NCBI RefSeq assembly: GCF_037893015.1
Contig: NC_133661.1
Location: 246,151,503 to 246,215,502, forward strand
Direction of reading: 5' to 3'
Source: Macrotis lagotis
Lineage: Eukaryota; Chordata; Mammalia; Peramelemorphia; Peramelidae
DNA length: 64,000 bases
In this document: positions 53,848 to 64,000 of the stretch, one piece after another
Layout: the number at the start of each line of letters is the position of its first letter
How positions within the stretch are numbered: the stretch's first letter is position 1
Notes under the pieces: model-generated
Database searches by the model: none
What the model was told of the DNA's origin: nothing
Seen by the model: the letters and a program-made list of their open reading frames with translations, nothing else
Position numbers and translations under genes: made by a program

Positions 53848-56656
53848 CCTACTACTTGTAGGTGATATGTAGTGCCCTATTTCCTTCAAAGAAAATTCAG
53901 CCTTTGAAGGAATGTGTCTCTTTGTGAGGAATCAAATATGCCAACAGGCTAATCAGAGTTTTCATTGTATCTAGGATTGCAAAAGTCCTTTGCATATCTT
54001 CAGAGATCAGGTAGACCTTCACCATGCTCTCCTTTGGCTTCTTACATAGTTTGTGTCGTTTGCCTGACTCATCAAAAATCCATCTTTTCTACTGGAAAAA
54101 AAACACAAAGTACATATTCTTTTCATGGTAGTTTAGTAGCATCATCATTGTATATGAAGGACATGATGACATCATGTGCCTTTGTTTTGTCCCGGGAACA
54201 ATCCCACCCTGATAGTTTTGTATGTGAGAGAAGGCCATAACATTTTCTCAGAGCTACATCATGCCCTCTGCTTTGTCTATTAGTGGTTGCATTTTTCAAG
54301 GTCCAAGTTTGTCTTTGGTTGGAAATGTAGTATATGAATGACTGCCTTTCTTTAGAATAGGAAAGTACTTCATGCAGTGGGCAAACAGGTCAGATGGCTA
54401 ACTAGATTAAACTCAAATTGATATGCCTTAGCCACATTGGGATCATCTTCTGAGACTTAGTGAATCCTGAATGGTTTCCCATTTGGCTGAAGTCTTATTT
54501 ACTTTTTTTGTTTATTTCCATAATGGCTTATTTTCTTCCAGCAGTGAACTTTTGAGACAAAGAGTAGTCTCCTCTTAGCTAAAGTTAGCACATAATTCTG
54601 TACTATAAGAACTCTGCCCTTTATTTTCTTTGGATTTGTTATGTTGGTGATACCTGGGGGGCATTATGTTCCCATAAGCTTTTTGTTCTACATTTGCCAT
54701 ATTAGAATGACCTTGCTACACTTCATTCCATAATGATGTTGTACTAAACAACCTGAGTTGTATTTTTCCATTAACTCAAAAACAATTTAAGAGAAAGTAT
54801 TTTTAGCTTTCTACTACAAAAATTTCTAAACTGTAGGGATTGCGTATAAGATGTTAACTTGAATTTCAGCATCCTAGACAAATTCTAATAACTGCCCTAG
54901 CCCCATCCAAATTCATCGAATGAAAATACAGAAAAAGATTTTCCTTTTTCTCCTCCATCTCTCTCCAAAAACTAAATTAAAATTGTGGAATCAAAAAAAT
55001 CTAAAAAGGTCAAGGGGCTTCCAAGGCCAACTAGTCCAGTTTGTAGCTGATTAAAAGTCCTAGCTACAAAATCACTGTTAAGGAATCACCAAATCTCTGA
55101 TTGAAGACTTGGGAAGACCCACTTTCTCCCCTTAGTCTAATTTTGGATAAATAACTCTTGATTGCTAAGTTTTTTTCTCTCCTTCCCTCTTTCCTCCTTC
55201 TGCAGCTTATTATGTCTTCTTCCACATGATAGTCTTTTGGATATTTGATGACAGCTATCATGTCTCTCCCTAAACCTGCTATCCTTTAAACTAAACCTCT
55301 TTAGATCCTTCAATTTTTCTATAAGAGTTGAAGAATGAGCTTAGCTAAAGGAAGGATTATGCCTTTTGCCTTTTCTGGAGTTTTGCAGTTGCTGCTTGCA
55401 TGTTACCTAAAGTGTGCCACTGTATTGAGGGGATGCATTTATAAAAACTTGGTCAGAAATTTTCATAGATTTACAGGACTTTGGAACTGGAAGGCTCCTT
55501 AGTGGTCTACTTTCTAGAAATGAAGAAACTGAAGCTTAGAGAGAAGGAAGTTTCAGAGTGTTAATTTTTAAATGTCAAGTTGAAATTTTGATAGTGTCCA
55601 ATCACTAAGAAAGTGTATTGTTATAGCCAACACTTCCACAAATGGTATCTAGTTCATGATCTTAAGATCTTCATCAGCACTCATCAGTGGCCTTCTTTCA
55701 CTATCTGCCCACCTCCCCAATCCCCCCTGGCCATAATTTCTGCTGTATTAACCCTGATCGTACCCACAGTTACTTAAATAATATTTTAACATTTGCAAAG
55801 CACTTTATATACATTATATATATTATTTCATTTGATCCTCACAACAATGTGATTATTAATGAAGCTAACTCTGAAAGGACTTCATTCTTATCCCATTGAC
55901 ATGCCTTTATGATTCTGAAATATTGCAACCTTGAGATCAATTATACTTTAAAAAATGAAGCAGATAACAATTTGGAATGTTAATATGCTTATGTTTGTTT
56001 ATTTAGTGAACTTTGAAAAAGTAGTCTTTTTGCTTAAGATTAAGATGGGAAATAAAGACACAGGTCTTTGAAAAATTGTATTTTTCTCCATTTTCTTACC
56101 TGTGTTTAAAACTTGATAAGGAGCTCTTCCCATTGAGGAAATTCTATCAAATTCAAGGAAGCCACTGTTCTATAACTCAAAAGTCTTTCAGAGTTGGCTG
56201 GGCCACTTAGAGATTGTTGGATCCCACTGTACTAAGTCCCACAGTATCTCTGCCAGAGTTGCTACTTGAACCCTGGCCCTCTTCTCTAGATTCTAAGACC
56301 GGCAGTCCATTATATTGTTCTTTTTCGTGAATGAGATATAGTAAAAATTAAAACTATAAAGAATTCCACAACCCAAAACAAATGAATTAAATTCACTGAC
56401 ATGAAGCTCTCCTGTAATTGAACATAATTACCAAGGCAGCAATGCCAGAACTAAAAACATCATTCAGTTCTACAGACATAAAGGTACTCACCATTTGTAC
56501 AGTCAGTCATACAAGAAAGTGATTTTCTAGAGGAACCTCTCAGCTTTATTTCTTCATAGGAAAGGTAGATGGGACCAAAACTGCATTTCCAGATGTTAGG
56601 TAGGATTATTTTTCTACTTTAACATGAGGTTCCTGGAGGTAATGTAGTTTTAGTAG

Positions 56657-56677
56657 AGTGAGAGAGAGAGAGAGTGA

Positions 56678-56709
<32 letters not shown>

Positions 56710-56710
56710 A
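56657..56710 (+). repeat. (GA)n-(TG)n microsatellite
   Basis: GAGAGAGAGAGAG, then GTGAGTGTC and about 14 TG units. Confidence 0.93.
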
Positions 56711-59700
56711 GGGAACAGAAGCTGAAAATTCATTGTAGCATATGCTAGTATACAACTCATTTTAAAGTAGAAAGAAAAAAGAATCAGCAGGAAGTGAAAC
56801 AAGAAATTGAGACAGCAAAGCTGTTGAATATTTTCAGTTTGCTCATGTTTTCATTCTGTTTGCATGTCAGATGTTGGAATTCTTTCCTAAAAAAAAGAAG
56901 GTAGAGAAGGGGGAGGTGCACCCTACTGTACTTAAGGAAATCCCAAGCCACTTTGCTATCTACCCAAAGGGATCAACTCAAAGGACTACTCTTTCCCTAA
57001 TCAGTTTTAATGCTGACCTGAGGATGGATTTTTCATTTGAGGGATTACCTTGGTGACTGGAAAGTAACCAAGAGAAATTGGTTGGAATTGTAGTAGACTC
57101 TTAAGTTCTGGCTAATGGAATGTTCAGATCCTTCATAGCTATGTCACAGAAGAGACAAAAGCCATTAGAACATGTTTTCCCTGACAACTTGTGCCCGTTG
57201 TTGGTTGGCTTTATTTGAGTTGTACTGATAACATCAAATATAAATGTTATTTTTATAGTCTAATGCAATGTTAGGTAACATAATGTACATAGCTCTGTAT
57301 TTAACAAGTAAAAGAGATATAGTCATTGCCTTCTCAGAGATTATTGAGACCCTAGAGTCCAATATTCTGTATTACAGAAAGCATACCTCAGATCCTCAGA
57401 TCTCTTAGCTCATTTCTTCCACACTTAAAGAATTGTAGAGCTGAAAGGGAGTTGGAGACACCTCTCTGTGCTTACAACCCAAGTGTACTCTCCCAAAGCT
57501 TTCCAAGAGACCATCTAATTATCAAAGAAATTTCAGTCAACACCAGAGCCTTTGAAAAAAGGTGAGAAGAAATTCTCCCTTCTGACCCAGTAAATTTTCC
57601 TTAATTTCAAAAAAATCAACTCAGTCAAAGAATCCTGTATTAAATTGATTCAGCTCCTCTAACATCTTGTTTCAAAGAAGAAAAGAGTATCTAGAGAACA
57701 AGCAAATGTAGTTCTAGCAATACTAACTTTTCTCAAGTAATAATCCAAAACTTGGAATATCTGTTTTCAGATAATCAAGTATATATCAAGCATCCATGTA
57801 ATCCCTTGCCTAAATCTGTTCAGACCATATTGGAAATCATTCTGGCCTTGCATTTGAAGGAAGATAAGCATATCCACCATGAAATGACCAAGATAATGTG
57901 AGGATTTTAAGTATTATCACATGAGGAAGGAGTGGGAAATAATTCAACCCTTAGAAGAAAAGATTTAATGAAGATAAAATAATGGCCTTCAGCTATTTGG
58001 AAATATTATGGAAGAGAGATTAGAATTGTCCAGAGGAACTTGGGTAAAAGTTACAGGGAGGCAGATTTCAGCTCAATATATATTTTTTTTAATAAAAGGT
58101 GTTTTTCCCCCGTCTCCTAACAGTTAGAACTGTCAGCAGGAATAGGACTTTTGTCAGTTAATGAATTCCCCATCAATGGAGCTGTCCAAACAGGTTGGAT
58201 GACCACCTGAGAATATCATAGAAAAGATGAATATTCATTGTAGAAAATACAAGATTAACTGCAGTAAAGAAATTGCAAGGGATAGACTAGAAAACTGCTA
58301 AAAGTCTTCCATTTTGAACTTAAGTGATTCTAAATTAGAATGCATATTCTGTGCAACTTAATAAAGTGCCTGCCTTGTATTAGGCATGGTGATAAGCTCT
58401 GGGGGAATGACACAAGGACAAAAATGGAAACAGCTTTATCCTCAAGGACCTTACATTCCACTAGAGGAAGTTATGTATATGAATAAGTGAGTATCCTGGA
58501 CATTGTGGACTAACAACTGGAGGAAATGGAACAGGCCTTTTGTAGGAGGTAATGCTTGAACTGAGCCTCGGAAGGGTATAGGTGGGGTGTCATTCCAATG
58601 AGAGCATTCCAGGAATGGGGATGGGAGGGACACCATCTGTGTGAGAATACAAATGGGAGATAAAATATGCACAGGGAGAATAGCAAGTTGGTCATTTTAG
58701 CAGTGATCTTGTCCCTAAAACGATAAAATTGAGATTTCTCCACAACTCTAGTCTGTGAAATAGAATTTGCAGAGGTCCTTTTAACATAGGGGCCTCCAAT
58801 GTTCATAAGATGACTTGAAATTGAGAACATAATAACCATAAGTCTTTGTCCAGACTGATTAGCTATAATGAAAAAGTAATTGGAGTAGGTAGAGATAGAT
58901 AACTTCATGTTGGAAGTGGAGCTTTGGGAAATTATTAATTATAGTCTAGGCAGCTGGATGCCTTGTTTACCTTTGAATTGGGAACTGCCTTATTAGTAAC
59001 CTTGTATGAAGGTTAGCAGTGAAATGTAAGACAAACTTCCACCTGAGTCCAATCATTCCCAGGTCTTGACTGTTTTTGATGTTTCTATACAGAATATCAA
59101 AGTGGCTATTTATTGCTGGGTAGAAAACCTACACAGAAAAAGAAAAGTTTTGAGAGTCAATTTCTAGAAGCTTGCAGTATGCTGATATAACCTAACCTTT
59201 GAGAATAGGTCAGGAATAGAATCAGGAAATAGGGGTTTTTTTGCTTTGTATTAAATGAAAATCATGATCACCTCTTTTATGTCCCCTCTCCCAGTACAGC
59301 CTTTAATGCAGTTCTGTGCACCTCAATCAAAACCTAAAGTCAAGAATCTAGCTATTAAGTTGTTCTATCTAATTTGAATTCATTATTTTAATTTTATTAC
59401 CTATTTATATTTGACTTCTTTTATGCCTTTAGATATTTGGACTGGTATTTATTTTCATGACTGCCATGTCAAACTTTTTGAGACTCCCTTCCCTTTTATG
59501 TTCACTAGAGTTTGTATATTACCTCCTATGCCAGAATACTATAAGAAACATACCTTAAAGTTGTTTAGGAAAAATCTCATTTGTTAAACCCTACTGGCTA
59601 TTCTTTTCAAAAGTGGCTGTAACCTGCTTGTAGCTAAAATGATCTCTATGACATTATTATGAAGATCTCATTTTCATTGGTGGTGGGTACTCCTTCCATC

Positions 59701-60189
59701 AGTCCAACAAACTATAGCCCCTTCATACCTTGAGTGATTCTTGCCTTTGTTCTTTGATAAATATTCCATAGCAGAGCTCTCCAGATGGGCAGGCACTTTC
59801 CTTATGGGTCTTTAAATGTTTTGTGGATACCAGTGCAATTTAACTCAAGCTTTACCTTTGTCTTTATTGCATGTTTGTCTTATCCCTTTTTCATCACAGT
59901 TGTTCTTTTACACCACTTCTGGTGTAAAAAAATTACTGTTGGTAATAGTCTTTGGTCTAACTAAAATAACCATGAATCTTTCTTTTGCTCTTCAGGTCAT
60001 TTGCCATTTTGATTTTCCCAAAATTATAATGTTTGTTCTGTGATTCATAGAAAAATAATGAGGCTAAAAATATGCACTTTTTTGGCATGACCTATCTTGA
60101 TTTCACACAGCTCTGCACAATTTTTCATTTGTGCTTTGTTCTTTCCAAATCTGGGCCCACTTTGTTGTCCATATATAGTATGTGTCCAA

Positions 60190-60225
60190 GACACACACAC
60201 ACATACACACACACACACACACACA
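60190..60225 (+). repeat. (CA)n microsatellite
   Basis: CACACACACACATACACACA pattern, in the probable TMED8 3' UTR. Confidence 0.93.
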
Positions 60226-61558
60226 GAGTTAATTTGTAGGTAGGTTGTGTATCCAATTTGTCATATTTTGGTCCATATGCATTCTTCATCCACTTAATTT
60301 TTCCTGTGTGGATTACTGAACCAATATCATGAATGGAAACAGTCACATGAATATGCTTATTCCTTGAGAGTCAATGTAGGATCATGTTCTGGTTTGTAGC
60401 CTTGAAAGTTTGATTCAGATGCACTTTTATTCATGAACCAATAATACTGTCACATGATGGAAGAATCTTTTATTTCAGTCATTTTGAACTATTTTTTTTT
60501 TAGCTAAGTGCTCAGTTGAAACAGAATAAGAGTTGGAAGCGACCTCAGAAGTTATCTGATAAAGCCTATATAATATCACTATTTTAGGTCTAACTTGAAA
60601 ATTATTTACAAAGAGGCCACTGATAATTCTTAAATTATGCAGTCTTCTATGGCATCTATTTTATTGTCTTATATTCTCTGATTGGCTATCAGCTTTCATC
60701 TTTGGCTGGGGTGTTTTGGTATATTGGTATTTAATCAAGTTGAATTTTCATTTGATTATGTTAAAGAAGAGTAGAGAGGTTGGAATAATGGACTTTTGAC
60801 TCCCTTGCTTCAATGTTCCTGTTCTGGGCCTGTTTAATATTTTCCTCTTTGTTTCAAAAGTATTTGTGAGAGAAAATGAACGTGGGAAATGATTTGAGGT
60901 CCCCAGAAAAAAGCTGCTCTCTGCTCCAAAATAATGACTACAATTTCATTAGGACAGGTAGGCATAGGGAACTGATGACCAGAACAATGATTGTGCCACT
61001 GGTCTTTTATATCTCTGGTGCCTCTTATGATATTAAATTTTGGTTAATTATACCATTTGAACAAATTTTCTTATAAATTTTAAAGAAGGAACAGTGCAGC
61101 TACAAAGGCAGGTATTTTTTATGCTTTTACTGCAAAATGTTCTAATTGTTCAACATTTCACATATGCTTTGAAGATCTGATTTGAAGAAAAAATAGTCTC
61201 AGTCTTTAAAATTTCTTTATTTAAGAATTATTATTTGGTCTGGTCAGATTGTTTCCTTCTTACTTATAAGCTTATAAGTATTTTCTATGATGGTAGGATT
61301 AAGCATCAACTTGTCACTTCAAACCATGTAAAATATTCTGCACCAAACTACTTAATTTTCATGTCCTTTTTGTGTAAGATTTTTTTCCTCAAAAATCACA
61401 TTTTAATTAACTGTGGCATTGAATGTGTTGCTGTAACATGCAGATAAGCTTTTGTGCTACAGTCCCTTAAATAGCTTAGTTTGTGTATTTTTATATTGTT
61501 CAACAGTTTTGTGATGCTTTTGTGAATTCTTGTCTTAAAAGTTCCAAAACCTGTCATA

Positions 61559-61564
61559 AATAAA
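61559..61564 (+). promoter_or_regulatory. TMED8: Candidate distal poly(A) signal of TMED8
   Basis: AATAAA in CTGTCATAAATAAAC, preceded by a U-rich and UGU-rich stretch. Beyond it the sequence returns to repeat-bearing flank. Confidence 0.5.
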
Positions 61565-62019
61565 CTTTTTCACTATGCACTTGAGACTCTTGATTTACAA
61601 CACAGTGAACCTCATTGAAATTTCAGATCTCTTATTTTTCATCTTCCCAAATATCTTTTAAGGATGAAAGAAGAGGTGATATTATATAAGATTAAGGCTA
61701 TTATCTTTGGAATATATTTTTAAGAACAAATTTCTGAAGATAACAATAATAGGATTTTTTCTTTGCTTGTTTATTTTTGACTGAATAAATTAAGTTAGAT
61801 TTTGTGTAACTAGAAAGAGCAGATTTTGGAATGTAATCAAGTTTCTACATGATTATGCTTAACATGATTATGCTTATTTTAAAATATCCTAACTCTACTT
61901 AACAAGACGATCTGTGAGATATTTTCAAAATGATTGACTGGAATGAAGGAAAGACAGAACATATGGAGGAATACCCTTTGCTCATGATTAGAATCAATGT
62001 AATAAAAATGTTAATACTT

Positions 62020-63330
62020 CCCTGTTATTTGCAGGTTGAATACAATACCATTCAACAAAAGTCAGTAGGATATTTCACAAAATTAGATAGGTATTGAATA
62101 TATATGGACCAGCAGATAGACAAGTTAAACTGAAAAAGAAATTTGAAAACAGGGACTGACACTTCTGGATTCTAATATCTACTATCAAGCAAGGATTATT
62201 TTTTAAAACTATTACTGAAGAAAAAAAAGAAATAGATCATAGGGTCATAGGATGTAAGGGACCTTTTAAGTCCAAAGCCTTTAGTTTATAGATAAAGATA
62301 CAAGCCCAGAGGTTAATTACCGTACTGAAGGACACACACATGCACCAACCACCAGTAACCCCCCCAGAACCAGGTTTCAAAATCAATCCCTCTGAAAAGA
62401 ATAGAAGAGAACAGAGAACCTAGAAGTAGAATCTAGTATTTATTAGAGATTGTCATTTAAACTCATATTTAAAATACTGAGGAATGGAATGAAAACTGGA
62501 CAACGATAATGATGTAAAAATGAGGTTTTTTAAAAATAATGTACTTGTTTTTTTATTTAGTTTTTTTGCAAGGCAGTGGGGTTAAGTGGCTTGCCCAAGG
62601 CCACACAGCTAGGTAATTATTAAGTGTCTGAAGCCAGATTTGAACTCAGGTACTCCTGACTCTAGGGCTGGTGCTCTATCCACTGCGCCCCTAGCCACCC
62701 CCATAAAATGAGTTTTTATACACACCTTACACATTTACCAGCTAACTAAATAACAGTCTAAATATACAACAATGATCATACTAGAGAAAAGATTATTATC
62801 AAACAAATAGAAATGATTAATGGAGATAAATGGAGATTAACGTATATAATTTAAATAAAAATGCCTTTTGCTCAACAAAAATCATTATCTTCAAAATTAA
62901 AAGAAAAATCATTGCAGAAAAAAAGTAGATACAATTAATATGCCATATGAAGAGCTGACATCCAGATTCATCAAGTCATATTTATAAGACTAATAGCTAT
63001 TAAGCCAGAAGACATCTATAAAAGATGAACAATTCCCAACAATGGTTCAATGGCTCTGAACAGTTTTTAAAAGTAGAAATAAACTTAATAACATGGAAAG
63101 ATGCTTAAATTATCTAATCAGATATATGAATATGAAGACTATCTTAAGATGCCACCTTATTCCCACTAGAAAGGCAAAAATAGTAAAAAGGTATAAAATT
63201 CAATTTTGGCAAGGCTGCAAGGAAAAGGTCAGCTCTACAGTATAGATTTTTGCAATATCAGTCACATAACTTTTGACTCTGAATCCATTTCTAGAACTTG
63301 ATCCTAAAAAATTAAAAGGGCACATTTATA
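62020..63330 (+). mobile_element. L1 ORF2/3'-region remnant
   Basis: AATGCCTTTTGCTCAACAAA, GACTAATAGCTATTAAGCC and CCACTAGAAAGGCAAAAATA are L1 ORF2-end blocks with no open frame. An unrelated old repeat lies at about 62230-62400 and a SINE at 62545-62702. Confidence 0.6.
62545..62702 (-). repeat. WSINE1/MAR1-type CORE-SINE
   Basis: Antisense, GCAAGGCAGTGGGGTTAAGT through CTCTATCCACTGCGCCCCTA, ending GCCACCCC. Confidence 0.9.
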
Positions 63331-64000
63331 GAAGCCACATTCATGGCAAAGGCACCCCACAACACCTGGGACTGCCAGGCCCAAAAGTTCTTTCTCTGAA
63401 GAGTCCCCATAGGGAATTCCCAGGGTTTGCTGCTCTCCACAACCCAACTCTCAATTGCCAGGGGTCACAAACCTTAAACTGCTTCTTTTCTTTGAGTGAC
63501 TGTCTCTTTCTGGACCTGTCTAGAATGTGTATCTGCTCCCAGGTGGATTCAGTGTCTCCTATTGATTCAGTAGCTCCACATGATTAATGATAGGGGTAGG
63601 AAGACTGAGAAAGCCTTTCTTCCCCTCTCTTTCACCTTGCAAGTATTTCCTCCTTGGGCCGTTCATGGCTTGCTACAACACCAGTTTTTGAACTTGAACT
63701 TCTGGATGAGGTGACTCTTACTCCAGTGTTAGATACCATAATTGGCCAATGGTGAGAGAGAGGGAGACATTTCCTTCTGTCCCACCCCCTCCGTGGGTCT
63801 CCTCCACTACTGCCTCAAACTCTGAAATTCAAGACATAGTTAATGAGAACCCTCAGCCCTCTGACTAATTTACCTGCCAATTAGTTTTTTTTCTTTTTAA
63901 CTCGTCTAAACCTTGAGTCTTCTATAACTTCAACTGAGATGGGAAGACAGTAGTACCCACAAGCTGCTTAAAATTGCTGGTAGGAATTGAGTTAAATATT
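63330..64000. other. Unassigned flank downstream of TMED8
   Basis: Moderately GC-rich sequence without recognisable exons. GSTZ1 is the expected neighbour by human synteny, but no GSTZ1 exon is visible. An LTR fragment is possible; I cannot support it. Confidence 0.3.

Larger units (their letters stand above)
52250..61580 (+). other. TMED8: Probable TMED8 3' UTR (about 9.3 kb)
   Basis: From the stop codon to the AATAAA at 61559, no young SINE interrupts the sequence; only old repeat traces are seen (MIR-like at 55790, hint at 55460 and 58350) and microsatellites (56657, 60191). Length and SINE absence fit one long terminal exon. An earlier AATAAA at 53842 could make a short form. Confidence 0.55.

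Noticed and set aside
63273..63587. 104-codon frame near the window end as a GSTZ1 exon
   Set aside because: The translation shows no glutathione transferase motif, and it starts inside an L1 remnant.

Overview
The window is nuclear DNA of a marsupial, probably an Australian lineage. The host genes are vertebrate (split exons, GT-AG introns, a CpG island). The dominant young repeat is a tRNA-type CORE-SINE of the WSINE1/MAR1 kind, with a variable A-rich tail and clean target-site duplications. It sits beside RTE/BovB-type LINE fragments, MAR1-type SINEs carrying the RTE tail, and half-L1 (HAL1-like) elements. I cannot name the species from sequence alone.

Three genes can be assembled exon by exon, and all exon junctions are phase-consistent. 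NOXRED1 lies on + (six coding exons, 356-7767, 374 aa). SAMD15 lies on - (three coding exons, 31023 down to 9101, 432 aa). TMED8 lies on + (six coding exons, 31499-52249, 316 aa), followed by an apparent ~9.3 kb 3' UTR with a candidate poly(A) signal at 61559. As I recall it, this is the gene order of human 14q24.3 in mirror image. NOXRED1 and SAMD15 end tail to tail (1.3 kb between stops). SAMD15 and TMED8 start head to head, 475 bp apart, inside one CpG island carrying two RFX-type X-box matches and two ETS-type matches.

Layout: 1-355 flank; 356-8260 NOXRED1; 9101-31023 SAMD15, whose 16.8 kb second intron is a repeat graveyard (two nested HAL1-like elements 9761-16032, an RTE LINE 16735-18185, a third HAL1-like element 22017-24560, an L2 copy and several L1 pieces); 31499-61580 TMED8; 61580-64000 flank with an L1 ORF2 remnant and unassigned sequence.

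The most unusual content is in the repeats and rearrangements. Two nested HAL1-like elements carry SINE-derived modules at matching positions in their 3' UTRs, and a related element 6 kb away lacks them. Other signals: a palindromic AT-rich hairpin in one HAL1 5' UTR, an exact 107-bp duplication around the NOXRED1 3' end, a 43-bp plus 14-bp templated-looking insertion in NOXRED1 intron 2, a 23-bp tandem triplication that copies a TMED8 splice donor, a GC-AG intron in TMED8, and repeated SINE insertion at one target with a (TG)n tail. No bacterial-type system, CRISPR array or functional RNA gene was found.
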